Shown here: piece after piece, positions 9,701-18,642 of the stretch
Layout of the letters: the number at the start of each line of letters is the position of its first letter
How positions within the stretch are numbered: the stretch's first letter is position 1
NCBI GenBank assembly: GCA_020740485.1
Contig: DYMN01000012.1
Location: 1 to 53,215 of the forward strand
Source: Polaribacter sp.
Lineage (GTDB): Bacteria; Bacteroidota; Bacteroidia; Flavobacteriales; Flavobacteriaceae
Reading direction: 5' to 3'
Length of the DNA stretch: 53,215 bases
Notes under the pieces: generated by a model
Told to the model about the DNA's origin: nothing
Seen by the model: the letters and a program-made list of their open reading frames with translations, nothing else
The model's database searches: none
Made by a program: the position numbers and the translations under genes

Positions 9701-10031
9701 AAGTGATGAGAAACATGAAATAGTGTTGCTTTATGACAATTTTGCCTCCAAAAAGTTAATAGGTTTCAGATATAAAATGAATATGTCCTATAATTCAGGC
9801 AGTAGTAATGCGAGTACGACCATTACTTTAAATAATATTCCATTCAAAGTCGAATCTGGGAAAGATAACCAAGGAAGAGCATTTTACGAATATAGATTCA
9901 AGGGTAATGTTAGTCCCTATATAATCAATTGTGACCATGAAGATATTTCTACCAATAGAAACGGAACTGTTGGAGCTAAATGGGGCAAATATGAACCCGA
10001 ATGGGAAATTTACATCAGTGTAACTTTTTAA
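6705..10031 (+). CDS. Membrane-anchored metallopeptidase with twin zinc ribbons and PKD-like domains
   Basis: A 1108-residue protein. Two zinc ribbons open it (C8, C11, C22, C25 and C42, C45, C56, C59). A linker and a single helix (about 118-138) preceded by Lys/Arg place the ribbons inside and the rest outside. About 180-310 resembles adhesin-type domains that end in WVSLPMRID and VDHFSITGF. The peptidase centre is HELFH at 452-456, with WWLEATAEY at 475-483 supplying a candidate third ligand (E478 or E482), as in gluzincins of the peptidase-MA type. About 760-950 contains two PKD-like segments (EWDFGD and FVWEISG). The C-terminal 150 residues are unassigned. Active-site residues are intact, so it is probably a working protease; its substrate is unknown, perhaps the giant protein of the same locus. 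Confidence 0.75.
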   Translation: MNPMMNFCINCGNKLTPNDKFCSSCGTAVTKDLIPEKKLKTCPSCHYTAEWDDHFCLLCGTPLQSIEPNVSTSKSIVPEKTIPLNHSMEPTPKLAKEVSVEKQIQNHVNPNTKKPRMFLKILIWGTLILAGLGGIFYSIGDSDSKIKTSYREITEEEMQLPQEEVRQANPVLSQTSTFKLSPNSKLKEIPYSDKIKVLIPVNFNTDEQTLSISSASVDPAVMIEHYSPLMLIDLTLNNDQQPTKSVEIFYTYDESDLDPNLSNEEQIDAFRWDKEGGGWVSLPMRIDEKNHTVSALVDHFSITGFFLKTSIIGIVGEKLLNDVYITPKKNFKILYSKKAILADQDLNMPVWKSAPTGRTSSNKSDAPPYIQAIGFLLEEALNSYTNTYHFKNPAGIQKGFLGNYQKMVTVKVDSWYSVVTGSNASYEKIYERLHIPTTQAFNYEPTKITLAHELFHRIQAEYYGVLGMSRRANNWWLEATAEYAAYTIAYSSKVSGMQKGLGNNYLNFPINSTGEKKGTGYGWSEREYQYVTSIFIDYLVENGSNFKEMLTFDAEDYYMPIYSLDKYLYKTKQKSLQDIYRQFANWMVFSSKGHLSKYPYLTSGGENDRDIAVQNSNLQLADQNEVSYTFIIPEIFSSQLWGITLEDDNSNKTSAKTPVIIEVKDKTTGLSIDVFRLPKFQSVIDPDKPIYTFYTSNESKMILLDEGDALCIVATQGKFTGGNAEVVVRNVPVQLEIDPSELLDAVGNKPYLFKFKATDIPKEIEKIRFEWDFGDQSKSQKGFSLDIAVNSGEAENEVEHIYAISDKEENFPLKVILKDSKSGMVLASTTAPITLPIAKPSVFITERQVVGPPGATFDLTAKASPENNYRFVWEISGQAEKYDLIGKETSIAPILNKKGTYKVSVKLYDLDNHFLSEDHASISVEEDNGNPISFISVVLNGKVEQIFIPDGNKTTYNLNLLRIAFNNEGSYDVNGTPYQSTISLHDNKVLGQFSTKWTGSDEKHEIVLLYDNFASKKLIGFRYKMNMSYNSGSSNASTTITLNNIPFKVESGKDNQGRAFYEYRFKGNVSPYIINCDHEDISTNRNGTVGAKWGKYEPEWEIYISVTF

Positions 10032-10140
10032 TGATTGGGATTATCTGAGATGTTCATACATTGATTAAAGAGTATCCATATTGATAGATTATTTTTTATA
10101 CATTAATTTGGAGATATGATCATTTTCACTTTAAACTTTA

Positions 10141-10148
10141 TATCTTTG
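10141..10148 (+). promoter_or_regulatory. Candidate -7 element (TATCTTTG)
   Basis: A perfect TAnnTTTG lies 38 bases before the start at 10187. No TTTG is found at the usual distance upstream, so only the -7 element is supported. Confidence 0.5.
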
Positions 10149-10186
10149 CAAACACAAAAAAAACATTAACCTTAAAACCAAAAAAC

Positions 10187-10639
10187 ATGGGACTAAAAGA
10201 TTTTTTTAACAAATTGACCGGCAAAGCTAAAGTATTGGCTGATCAAGCAGAAGATTTTGCTGAAAAAGTAGCTGACAAAGCTGAAGTTTTGGCTGATAAA
10301 GTAGCAGATAAAGCAGAAGATGCTTACGAAGCAGCTAAAGCCAAAGTGGGTGAAGTGGCTGACAAAGTTGAAGACAAATATGGTGACACTGCCAAAGAAT
10401 GGGTAGAAAAAGGTAAAGATTTTGCTGAGAAAGTGGCAGACAAAGCAGAAGATGCATTTGAAGCGGCCAAAGACAAAGCAGGAGATTTAGCAGATAAAGC
10501 ACAAGACGCTTACGCGCAAGCCAAAGACAAAGTAGAAGACTTAGTTGACGGAAAAAAAGATGACGTTGCTGAAGCAGTTGATAATGCTACTGATAAAGTT
10601 GCTGACGCAGCAGCAGATGCTACCGAAAACAAAGCATAA
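10187..10639 (+). CDS. LEA/YtxH-like amphipathic repeat protein
   Basis: A 150-residue, extremely Ala/Lys/Glu/Asp-rich protein made of degenerate 11-residue repeats (ADKAEDAYEAAK, ADKVEDKYGDTAKEW, ADKAEDAFEAAKDK). It has no Cys, no signal peptide and no membrane helix beyond a short amphipathic N-terminus (MGLKDFFNKLTG). The pattern matches LEA-type or YtxH-like helical proteins, which are largely disordered in solution and are linked to stress or desiccation tolerance. It has its own -7 element and a strong terminator, so it is a single-gene unit, probably highly expressed. Function is inferred from composition only. Confidence 0.8.
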   Translation: MGLKDFFNKLTGKAKVLADQAEDFAEKVADKAEVLADKVADKAEDAYEAAKAKVGEVADKVEDKYGDTAKEWVEKGKDFAEKVADKAEDAFEAAKDKAGDLADKAQDAYAQAKDKVEDLVDGKKDDVAEAVDNATDKVADAAADATENKA

Positions 10640-10652
10640 TTCTTTTTTTAGA

Positions 10653-10687
10653 ATAAAAAAAAGTCCCGAGAAATCGGGACTTTTTTG
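10653..10687 (+). terminator. Rho-independent terminator with GAAA tetraloop
   Basis: AGTCCCGA, loop GAAA, TCGGGACT, with A-run before and T-run after. It begins about 15 bases after the stop at 10639. The flanking A and T runs make it work in both directions, though argS ends further right. Confidence 0.9.
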
Positions 10688-10710
10688 TTACAAACACTTT
10701 TATATTTATA

Positions 10711-10762
10711 AATTCGTAATTCGTAATTCGTAAATCATAATTCGTAACTCGTAACTCGTAAT
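10711..10762. repeat. Tandem heptamer repeat (ATTCGTA/ACTCGTA)
   Basis: About seven consecutive copies of a 7-base unit between the terminator and the argS stop. Related motifs (ATTTACGATTTACG) occur near 29750-29825. It is non-coding and no function is visible. Confidence 0.8.
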
Positions 10763-10767
10763 TTACT

Positions 10768-12543
10768 TCACATTCTTTCCGGCATTTCTATTCCCAATAA
10801 TCCAAATGCTGACTGTATTACTTCACCTACTTTTTGCGACAATTGTATTCTGAAAATTTTCTCTTCTTGTTGTTTTGCAGCCAAAATGGAAACACTTTGG
10901 TAAAACGAGTTGTATTCTTTCACCAAATCATAAGTGTAATTGGCAAGAATCGCAGGACTGTGCATATCAGCAGCTAATTTTATAGTTTCAGGAAATGCAG
11001 CTAATTGTTTAATAACAGAAATTTCTTTTTCGTGAAAAGTAATTGATGTTTTTCGAGAAAAATCAAAATCGGCTTTTCGCAACAACGACTGGATACGAGC
11101 ATAAGTGTATTGAATAAACGGACCTGTATTGCCATTGAAATCGATGCTTTCTTTTGGGTCAAACAAAATACGTTTTTTGGGATCGACTTTCAAAATAAAA
11201 TATTTCAACGCTCCCAAACCGATGATTCGATATAGATTTTCTTTTTCCGTATCTGTATAACCTTCCAATTTACCGAGTTCTTTCGATATTTCTCTTGCGG
11301 TGTCTATCATTTCTTGCATCAAATCGTCTGCATCGACCACAGTTCCTTCGCGCGATTTCATTTTTCCTTCCGGTAAATCTACCATTCCATACGATAGATG
11401 ATACAAGTTTTCTGCCCATTCAAAACCTAATTTTTTCAAAATCAAAAATAATACTTTAAAATGGTAATCTTGCTCATTGCCAACAGTATAAACCATACCG
11501 CCTACATCGGGAAAATCTTTTACACGCTGAATGGCAGTTCCAATATCTTGGGTCATATAAACCGATGTTCCGTCAGAACGCAATACAATTTTTTCGTCTA
11601 AACCTTCAGCAGTCAGATCAATCCACACTGAACCATCGTCTTTACGATAAAAAATGCCTTGTTCCAAACCCTGTTGCACCACTTCTTTTCCCAACAAATA
11701 GGTATTGCTTTCGTAGTAATTAATGTCAAAATCAACGCCTAATTTTTTATAAGTGGCGTTAAAACCTTCATACACCCACGCATTCATTTTTTTCCAAAGA
11801 GCTACTGTTTCAGCATCGCCGGCTTCCCATTTTTGCAACATTGATTGTGCTTCTACAATTAAAGGGGCTTGTTTTTTGGCGGTTTCTTCATCCATTCCAC
11901 TTGCTTGCAATTCCTTGATTTCTGCACGATATGCTTTGTCAAAAGCCACATAATAATTTCCAATCAGTTTATCGCCTTTCAATCCACTCGTTTCGGGTGT
12001 TTCTCTTTGTCCGAATTTTTGATAAGCCAACATACTTTTACAAATATGGATACCTCTGTCGTTGATGATCTGCGTTTTATATACTTTATGCCCTGCTGCT
12101 CTTAAGATACTCGCCACTGCATAGCCCAACAAATCATTTCTCACGTGTCCCAAATGCAAAGGTTTATTGGTGTTAGGGCTAGAATATTCTACCATAATGG
12201 CTTTTTTTTGCACATCAATCGGTTGAATTCCAAATGATTTATGTTCAAAAATCTCATAAAAATTATTTCGATGAAAATTTTCGCTCAGTACTAAATTTAG
12301 GAAACCTTGAACCACATTGAACTTGCTGATTTCAGGAAGTTGGGCTTGAAGAAATTCACCTATTTTTGTCCCTATATTTACCGGACTGTCTTTTACCAAT
12401 TTTAGAAATGGGAAAACTACAATTGTTATATCGCCTTCAAAATCCTTGCGCGTGGCTTGAAATTCAACTTTTTCTACAGTGGCATTATAGATTTCTTTAA
12501 GCGCTTGAATAATGGTTTTTTGGATGATTTCTTGAATGTTCAT
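10768..12543 (-). CDS. argS: Arginyl-tRNA synthetase
   Basis: A 591-residue class Ia synthetase that charges tRNA-Arg. The N-terminal Add1-type domain is followed by the HIGH-type motif in VEYSSPNTNKPLHLGHVRN (about 118-136) and a KMSKS-like GKMKSREGT near 385. The all-alpha anticodon-binding domain ends in the typical GIEMPERM. Length and motifs fit the bacterial enzyme and it appears intact. The start ATG at 12543 is followed directly by conserved sequence. It stands alone on the minus strand. Confidence 0.97.
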   Translation of the reverse strand: MNIQEIIQKTIIQALKEIYNATVEKVEFQATRKDFEGDITIVVFPFLKLVKDSPVNIGTKIGEFLQAQLPEISKFNVVQGFLNLVLSENFHRNNFYEIFEHKSFGIQPIDVQKKAIMVEYSSPNTNKPLHLGHVRNDLLGYAVASILRAAGHKVYKTQIINDRGIHICKSMLAYQKFGQRETPETSGLKGDKLIGNYYVAFDKAYRAEIKELQASGMDEETAKKQAPLIVEAQSMLQKWEAGDAETVALWKKMNAWVYEGFNATYKKLGVDFDINYYESNTYLLGKEVVQQGLEQGIFYRKDDGSVWIDLTAEGLDEKIVLRSDGTSVYMTQDIGTAIQRVKDFPDVGGMVYTVGNEQDYHFKVLFLILKKLGFEWAENLYHLSYGMVDLPEGKMKSREGTVVDADDLMQEMIDTAREISKELGKLEGYTDTEKENLYRIIGLGALKYFILKVDPKKRILFDPKESIDFNGNTGPFIQYTYARIQSLLRKADFDFSRKTSITFHEKEISVIKQLAAFPETIKLAADMHSPAILANYTYDLVKEYNSFYQSVSILAAKQQEEKIFRIQLSQKVGEVIQSAFGLLGIEMPERM

Positions 12544-13013
12544 TTGTATTGAAAATATCTATAGAAGTTTTAAGTTGCGAAAATACATAAAACCGATATT
12601 ATTTTGTCATAAAAAGGCAATAAGTCTAATATTTCCGAGTGTGAATTGTTTTTAAAGGTAAAATTTCATGATCTGAGTAAGTTTTAGAATTGTCATAAAA
12701 AAAATAAAAGCCAATTCTAAATTTCTATAAATTAATATCTAACAAAAATTATAGTTTACTATCTTAAGGTAATTTTTTTTAAAATAAAAATAAACAATCA
12801 TTTTGGATGTTGCAACGAGGTGTCTTTTAAATGTTGTCAAATTTATCCTTTTGCTCTTTCTTATTTGTTATGATTGATTTTTTAAATAAATCGTAACGCA
12901 TTGTAATTTTTCGTTTTATAACCGAATCAATAATTTCAAAAGTTGCAAAAAGGATATTTGTAACGAATTAATCAACAATTTTCCTATTTTTACACCAACT
13001 AAAACTAAAGTTT
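12544..13013. other. AT-rich intergenic region between argS and nadA
   Basis: 470 bases between two divergent genes, very AT-rich and without an open frame. Near nadA, TATTTTTA at 12985-12992 is one base off the TAnnTTTG consensus, with a TTTG 24 bases upstream, so it may be the nadA promoter. On the minus strand TATTTTCG near 12574 is a weak candidate for argS. Nothing else is recognisable. Confidence 0.5.
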
Positions 13014-14015
13014 ATGTCATTAAATAATGCCATTCAAAAATTAGAAAAGGTTGGTTATTTAGATATTCCAACAGACCATGTAGATTATATATCGGAAATT
13101 AACCGCTTACGCAAAGAAAAAAACGCGGTGATTTTAGCCCATTATTACCAACGACCTGAAATTCAAGATATAGCGGATTTTGTGGGCGATAGCTTGGCAT
13201 TAGCGCAATACGCCGCTAAAACGGATGCTGATATGATTGTGTTTGCCGGAGTGCATTTTATGGCGGAAACGGCTAAAATCATCAATCCAAGCAAAAAGGT
13301 GGTTCTTCCTGATTTAAAAGCGGGCTGTTCCTTAGCGGAATCAGCGCCGGCGGATGCATTTCAAAAATTCAAGGAAGCACATCCTAATCATTTGGTGGTT
13401 TCTTACGTTAATACGTCTGCTGCTATCAAAGCCTTAACGGATATTGTTTGTACTTCATCAAATGCAGAGCTCATTATCAATTCCATTCCCAAAGACCAAC
13501 CCATCATCTTCGCACCTGACCGAAATCTCGGCGATTGGCTCAATAAAAAAACCGGCAGAAATATGCTTTTGTGGAATGGCGCTTGTATGGTGCACGAAGC
13601 TTTTGCCATAGATAGGATTTTAGAATTGAAGAAAGAGAATCCTGATGCGGAAATCATAGCCCATCCTGAATCACAAAGCCATTTGCTGAAAGTCTCTACT
13701 TATGTCGGTTCTACATCGGGTTTGTTAAACTATGTGAAAAACAGTCCGAATCAAAAATTTATCGTAGCCACCGAAGCAGGCATCTTACATCAAATGCAAA
13801 AAGAAAATCCTGATAAAATTTTGATACCTGCGCCAACTGCCGATAAATCTTGTAATTGCAGTGAATGTGCCTTTATGAAGCTCAATACTTTACAAAAGCT
13901 ATATTTATGTATGCAATATGAATTACCCGACGTGCAAATCGAGGAAAACCTTCGTTTTAAAGCATTGAAATCTATAGAGCGCATGTTGGAAATCTCCGAA
14001 ACGGCTCAAAAATAA
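13014..14015 (+). CDS. nadA: Quinolinate synthase
   Basis: A 333-residue NadA, which condenses iminoaspartate with dihydroxyacetone phosphate to quinolinate in de novo NAD synthesis, using a [4Fe-4S] cluster. Visible hallmarks are [21 protein letters not shown] near the N-terminus, C105 in [11 protein letters not shown]191 in [11 protein letters not shown], and the C-terminal CNCSECAFM (C280, C282, C285). The three expected cluster Cys positions are all present. nadB and nadC are not in the window. Its last bases overlap the 3' end of the convergent rlmB gene by 10. Confidence 0.96.
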   Translation: MSLNNAIQKLEKVGYLDIPTDHVDYISEINRLRKEKNAVILAHYYQRPEIQDIADFVGDSLALAQYAAKTDADMIVFAGVHFMAETAKIINPSKKVVLPDLKAGCSLAESAPADAFQKFKEAHPNHLVVSYVNTSAAIKALTDIVCTSSNAELIINSIPKDQPIIFAPDRNLGDWLNKKTGRNMLLWNGACMVHEAFAIDRILELKKENPDAEIIAHPESQSHLLKVSTYVGSTSGLLNYVKNSPNQKFIVATEAGILHQMQKENPDKILIPAPTADKSCNCSECAFMKLNTLQKLYLCMQYELPDVQIEENLRFKALKSIERMLEISETAQK

Positions 14016-14749
14016 TTTCTTTGACGAACAATTTCATATAAAATCGCACCGCAAGCGACCGATACATTGAGTGAATCAATGCTACCCAATAAAGGTAATT
14101 TTGCTTTATTATCCACAATTTTCAGGACTGACGGATTAATTCCTTTGTCTTCCGAGCCCATGATTAAGGCTAAAGGTGTGTTCAAATCTAATTTGTAAAT
14201 CGCCTGATCTGTTTTTTCAGTAGCAGCAATTACAGAAATTCCTGCTGATTGCAGATAGTACACGGCATCTTTCAAATGATCTACTTTGCACAATGGAATT
14301 TTAAATGCAGCTCCTGCTGATGTTTTGATTCCTGCACCACTTAAGGTAGCACTGCCTGTTTTGGGGATGATAATTCCATGAACGCCGGTACATTCTGCAG
14401 TACGAATGATGGCTCCATAGTTTCGTACATCCGTAATATTATCCAAAAGCAAGAACAAAGGTTTTTCAACCTTACCAATTACATTCTCAACTAACGTTTC
14501 AAGGTCAATGTATTCAACTGGTGCCATTTTGGCAACTACGCCTTGGTGATTTTGAAATTTGGTAAGCGTATTTAATTTTTCTAAAGGAACAATGGAGGTA
14601 GCAATTCCCTTTTTTCTGATTAAACTATTTAATTCTTGATAATTTACACCTTGTAAACCAATTTGTAAATAAATTTTATCAATAGATTGATTGGATAATA
14701 AAGCTTCTTGAACTGCTCTGATCCCGAATATGATTGAATTTTCTTCCAT
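14006..14749 (-). CDS. rlmB: 23S rRNA 2'-O-methyltransferase, RlmB/TrmH type
   Basis: A 247-residue SPOUT methyltransferase of the RlmB type, which methylates a guanosine 2'-OH in 23S rRNA. The N-terminal substrate-binding domain ([14 protein letters not shown]) is followed by the SPOUT motifs: [33 protein letters not shown] and [19 protein letters not shown], which forms the AdoMet knot. The length is normal. It lies 15 bases upstream of the end of the aldo/keto reductase gene on the same strand, so the two may be one transcript. The exact target base is inferred from family. Confidence 0.9.
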   Translation of the reverse strand: MEENSIIFGIRAVQEALLSNQSIDKIYLQIGLQGVNYQELNSLIRKKGIATSIVPLEKLNTLTKFQNHQGVVAKMAPVEYIDLETLVENVIGKVEKPLFLLLDNITDVRNYGAIIRTAECTGVHGIIIPKTGSATLSGAGIKTSAGAAFKIPLCKVDHLKDAVYYLQSAGISVIAATEKTDQAIYKLDLNTPLALIMGSEDKGINPSVLKIVDNKAKLPLLGSIDSLNVSVACGAILYEIVRQRNYF

Positions 14750-14764
14750 TAAAATTTGATTGTA

Positions 14765-15748
14765 TTATTTTGAAATTTGTTCTATTTCAATGAGTTCATT
14801 TTCATTGAAACTTTTGTTTTGCAACGCTTGTAAATTATTTTCCAACTGTTCCACCGAACTTGCGCCTACTAAAACAGAGGTTAGTCTTGGGTCTTTCAAT
14901 AGCCATGCAATAGCCATTTGCGCTAAACTTTGACCACGATTTTGTGCTATAATGTTCAATGCTTTTATCTTAGGCAACATTTGCTGTACGCGTTCTTCAT
15001 TTAAAAACACCGCTTTGGCGGCACGTGAATCCTTAGGGATTTCATTTAAATATCTATCGGTTAACAGTCCTTGTGCCAAAGGCGAATAAGCAATCATTCC
15101 GATGCCTTCTTGTTCCACAAGGTCTAACAAACCATGCTCAGGAAAGCGGTTAAAGATAGAATAATTCGGTTGGTGAATTAAGCAAGGCGTTCCCAATTTT
15201 TTTAATATTTCGGATGCTTTTTTAGTCTGCTCTGCATTGTAATTAGAAAGTCCCACATAGAGTGCCTTCCCTTGACGAACCAACAAATCTAACGCACCCA
15301 TCGTTTCTTCCAAGGGCGTGTCAGGATCCGGACGGTGGTGGTAAAAAATATCGACATAATCTAATTGCAAGCGTTGTAAACTCTGGTCTAAACTGGAAAC
15401 CAAGTATTTTTTGGAACCCCATTCGCCATAAGGACCTTGCCACATATAATAGCCCGCTTTGGTTGATATAAGCATTTCATCTCTAAAAGGTCGCAAGTCA
15501 GCTTTTATGATTTTGCCAAAAGTTTCTTCGGCAGCTCCGGGTGGCGGACCATAATTATTTGCTAAATCAAAGTGGGTAATACCTTGGTTAAAAGCATAAA
15601 AAAGCATTTTTTTGGCAGTTTCAAAGTCGTCTTTGCCCCCGAAATTATGCCACAAACCTAAAGAAATCTCAGGTAATTTGATACCGCTTTTGCCTGATTT
15701 TCTATAGGGTATTTCGTTATATCTGTTAGGACTGGGAATGTAGGACAT
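14765..15748 (-). CDS. gpr: Aldo/keto reductase, YghZ/Gpr-like
   Basis: A 327-residue NADP-dependent aldo/keto reductase close to E. coli YghZ (Gpr, L-glyceraldehyde 3-phosphate reductase) and the Kv-beta branch. The catalytic tetrad is visible: Asp and Tyr in HFDLANNYGPPPG, Lys in LISTKAGYYMW, and His in DIFYHHRPD. The C-terminal cofactor-binding part includes VLVGASSVEQLENN. The likely role is detoxification of reactive aldehydes. It ends in HFDL-type family context without truncation. Confidence 0.9.
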   Translation of the reverse strand: MSYIPSPNRYNEIPYRKSGKSGIKLPEISLGLWHNFGGKDDFETAKKMLFYAFNQGITHFDLANNYGPPPGAAEETFGKIIKADLRPFRDEMLISTKAGYYMWQGPYGEWGSKKYLVSSLDQSLQRLQLDYVDIFYHHRPDPDTPLEETMGALDLLVRQGKALYVGLSNYNAEQTKKASEILKKLGTPCLIHQPNYSIFNRFPEHGLLDLVEQEGIGMIAYSPLAQGLLTDRYLNEIPKDSRAAKAVFLNEERVQQMLPKIKALNIIAQNRGQSLAQMAIAWLLKDPRLTSVLVGASSVEQLENNLQALQNKSFNENELIEIEQISK

Positions 15749-15797
15749 TCTATTTATTGTTTTAGATTTTTTTAAATATTAATATCATAATCTAATT

Positions 15798-16838
15798 TTA
15801 AAAATAAGTGTTTACGGCGAAAGCAAATTGCTCTATAAAAATATTTTTAAACGCTTGAATTGAATTTTGTTCGTAGAATAGTAACATTGCTTTTTTGTAT
15901 TCTAAAGAATCTACTGTTCTATAGGATAGTGGGCATAAATTGTAATTTAATAAAATGGAATTACTTACAATTCTCGATGTTCTTTTATTACCATCAACAA
16001 AGGGTTGGATGTATGAAATTAACAAAACAGACAACAGAGCCTTTTCAAAAGGATTTGATTTTAAATTAATGGTGTTACACATTTTTTCTAAGGCTTCCTT
16101 TATCAGAAATTCGTTGTCCAAAGGTTTATAATTAGTTCCGGAAATTCCAACTTGATGTCGTCTTACATTTTTACCTATTTCTAAATCTTTAGTTAAAATA
16201 CGATGTATATCTTCAATTATTGAAGTGTTTAATAGGTTAAAATAGTCAGGATTTTCAATTATAAAGTCTATTGCTTCCTTGTGATTCAATAACATAATAG
16301 CTTCATCCTTTGTTTTCCCGCTTGCAGTATGTTTTTCTTTTAAAAGAATTTCTGTTTCCAAAAGTGAGTAGGTGTTTCCTTCAATTTGAGATGATTTCCA
16401 ACTCAAGTCAATAGCTAATCTCTCCATTTCTTTAGCCCATTGTAACTTATTTAGGCTTACTATTTTTTTCTCAAATGTAGATTTTACTGCTGCTAACTTT
16501 GAAATTTCATCATTTGAAAAAATTGAATTAAGTTGATCAAAAATCCTAAAAATATCAAAATTAAATTGTTGTAGAATATTTCTTTCATCAATTTCTTTTT
16601 CAAAATATTGAACTATATCAATATCTTTAAATAAATTGAAATGCTCAGACCATCGGTATTTTGTGTTTTTTCCTTTTCCTATTATTGTGATTTTTTCATT
16701 TTGTGAAAGTTGAGTAAGAATTCTTTTGACCGTTGCATATCCAATTAATCCATTAGACAGGTCAAAAATTTCCTTAGATGAACTATCAGGATGCTTGCCA
16801 ATGATATCTAAAATAATATTTTCTTTTAAATTTTGCAT
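15798..16838 (-). CDS. Fic-family protein with Gln in place of the catalytic His
   Basis: A 346-residue protein. Residues 1-63 form a winged-helix-like DNA-binding domain (SSKEIFDLSNGLIGYATVKR). S149/S150 to E153 in SSQIEGN matches the (S/T)xxxE(G/N) inhibitory motif of N-terminally self-inhibited Fic proteins. The active-site loop reads YIQPFVDGNKRTSR with Gln at 278 (codon CAA at 16005-16007), where AMP-transferring Fic enzymes have His. The rest of the loop is intact. Loss of His should abolish ordinary AMPylation, so the protein may act as a regulator, use another chemistry, or be degenerate. A phased array of sites lies just upstream, which suggests autoregulation by the N-terminal domain. 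Confidence 0.85.
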   Translation of the reverse strand: MQNLKENIILDIIGKHPDSSSKEIFDLSNGLIGYATVKRILTQLSQNEKITIIGKGKNTKYRWSEHFNLFKDIDIVQYFEKEIDERNILQQFNFDIFRIFDQLNSIFSNDEISKLAAVKSTFEKKIVSLNKLQWAKEMERLAIDLSWKSSQIEGNTYSLLETEILLKEKHTASGKTKDEAIMLLNHKEAIDFIIENPDYFNLLNTSIIEDIHRILTKDLEIGKNVRRHQVGISGTNYKPLDNEFLIKEALEKMCNTINLKSNPFEKALLSVLLISYIQPFVDGNKRTSRIVSNSILLNYNLCPLSYRTVDSLEYKKAMLLFYEQNSIQAFKNIFIEQFAFAVNTYF

Positions 16839-16848
16839 TTAAAACTGT

Positions 16849-16926
16849 TTTGAGCTCACAAAGTTAATAAATAAAGCTCATATTTCTTATTTTTGAGCTC
16901 AATACTGTATAAAAATGAGCTTAATA
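16849..16926. promoter_or_regulatory. Four phased TGAGCT sites, candidate operator array
   Basis: The 96 bases between the mnmA stop and the fic start hold four AGCT-centred sites. TGAGCTCA palindromes occur at 16851-16858 and 16894-16901, and half sites occur at 16875-16880 (AGCTCA) and 16916-16921 (TGAGCT). The AGCT centres are 22, 21 and 22 bases apart, about two helical turns, which puts all sites on one face of the DNA. The likely binder is the winged-helix domain of the adjacent Fic protein (inference). Confidence 0.65.
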
Positions 16927-16934
16927 TTTTTTTA

Positions 16935-18119
16935 TTAGTCAATTACACCGCTTCCAATCAATTCATCATTGAGGTACCAAGCGGCAAATTGACCTTGTGT
17001 GATGGCAGATTGAGCTTCATCGAAAAGGATGTATAGCCCATTGGATGATTGAAACAGTTGTGCTTGTTGCAAGGGTTGACGATAGCGAATACGGGCTGAA
17101 ACATTTAAACTTTCATCTAGCTTTAATGCCAAATCAGGTCTAACCCAATGAATATCATTATTTTTAATAAAAAGTGCCTTTCTGAAAAGTCCCGGATGAT
17201 TTTTTCCTTCGCCTACGTAAATAACATTTTCATTCACATCCGTAGCAATGACATATAAGGGTTCAACTGTTCCGCCCACATTCAACCCTTTGCGTTGACC
17301 AATGGTGTAATAATGCGCCCCTTGATGTTTTCCCATTATTTTCCCATCTGAAGGTTGGTAAATCGTTTTTTCAGAAAAAAAGACGTATTCACTCATTTTA
17401 TCCGTAAATTTCGGAAGTGACTTTTGATATAGTTCTGAATTTTTATCAATTTGAATAATAAGCCCTTCTTTGGGTTTGAGTTGCGCTTGCAGAAAATCGG
17501 GCAAATGCACTTTTCCTACAAAACACAAACCTTGCGAATCTTTCTTTTCGGCTGTAACCAAATCTAATTCAGCCGCAATGGCTCTCACTTCGCTTTTTTG
17601 CAATTCGCCAATGGGAAATAGGGCTTTTGCCAATTGCTCTTGCGATAGTTGACATAGAAAGTAAGATTGGTCTTTGTTAAGATCTTTTCCGGCTAATAAA
17701 GTATAAATCTTTTTTCCATTTACTTCAGTTTCTCCTTTGCGCGCATAATGTCCGGTTGCCACAAAATCTGCACCTAAACCCAATGCAATATCCATAAAAA
17801 CATCGAATTTGATTTCTCTATTGCAAAGCACATCAGGGTTTGGAGTTCTTCCGGCTTCGTATTCGGCAAACATATAATCTACTACGCGTTCTTTGTATTG
17901 TTCACTTAAATCAACTACTTGAAAGGGAATCCCCAATTTTTGGGCAACTAACAGAGCATCATTAGAATCTTCAAGCCAAGGACATTCTGTAGAAATAGTG
18001 ACCGAAGTGTCGTGCCAATTTTTCATAAACAGCCCGATGACTTCATGCCCTTGCTGTTGCAAGAGATAAGCCGCTACACTGCTGTCAACGCCGCCGGAAA
18101 GTCCTACTATTATGCGCAT
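16935..18119 (-). CDS. mnmA: tRNA 2-thiouridylase MnmA
   Basis: A 394-residue MnmA (TrmU), which thiolates uridine 34 of tRNA-Lys, Glu and Gln. The ATP pyrophosphatase loop GLSGGVDSS is at residues 6-14. The two catalytic cysteines are C99 in [13 protein letters not shown] and one near 198 in DSQGLCFVG. The C-terminal beta-barrel domains are complete ([14 protein letters not shown]). A TAnnTTTG lies upstream. Normal length and intact. Confidence 0.96.
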   Translation of the reverse strand: MRIIVGLSGGVDSSVAAYLLQQQGHEVIGLFMKNWHDTSVTISTECPWLEDSNDALLVAQKLGIPFQVVDLSEQYKERVVDYMFAEYEAGRTPNPDVLCNREIKFDVFMDIALGLGADFVATGHYARKGETEVNGKKIYTLLAGKDLNKDQSYFLCQLSQEQLAKALFPIGELQKSEVRAIAAELDLVTAEKKDSQGLCFVGKVHLPDFLQAQLKPKEGLIIQIDKNSELYQKSLPKFTDKMSEYVFFSEKTIYQPSDGKIMGKHQGAHYYTIGQRKGLNVGGTVEPLYVIATDVNENVIYVGEGKNHPGLFRKALFIKNNDIHWVRPDLALKLDESLNVSARIRYRQPLQQAQLFQSSNGLYILFDEAQSAITQGQFAAWYLNDELIGSGVID

Positions 18120-18183
18120 TTGAAGTTAGAAGTATGAAGTTGGTTTTAAAAAGTTTTAAATTACCTATCTAAAGGTGAAAGTG

Positions 18184-18191
18184 CAAAAGTA
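18184..18191 (-). promoter_or_regulatory. Candidate -7 element for mnmA
   Basis: TACTTTTG on the minus strand, 65 bases before the mnmA start. No TTTG at the usual distance upstream. Confidence 0.4.
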
Positions 18192-18642
18192 AGGAATTCT
18201 AAAGAAATAACCTTACTGATTGTTATCGGGACATTTTGGTTTAATCCACGCCCTATGCGTCATGGTGTTCATTTCACTTTGTCCTATTTTCTGTATTTTC
18301 AAATTTTGTTAAGAAACGTATGCTGTTATGCTGTCTTGACTTTAAAATCCTTTTTTGACTCGTTTAAAGTAGAGACTTCAATGCGGTTCATAGATTTCTA
18401 AATATGGGTGGTCCAATTTTAAATGCGGGGGATTTATGCCTTAATGTGCAGGTTTTGCAGCAAAACAAGGACTATTTGTTTATGAAAGAGAATTTTGCCG
18501 TTGTTTTGAAGATGTAGATGTTTGAAAAAGGCTCACTCCAAAGGTCGATAATTCCATAGTACATACAAACCGCTGCCAAAGGTGAAGTTTATACTGAGCC
18601 TGCCTGCACAGAGCTTGCCGAAATGCCGAAGTGTTCAACACT

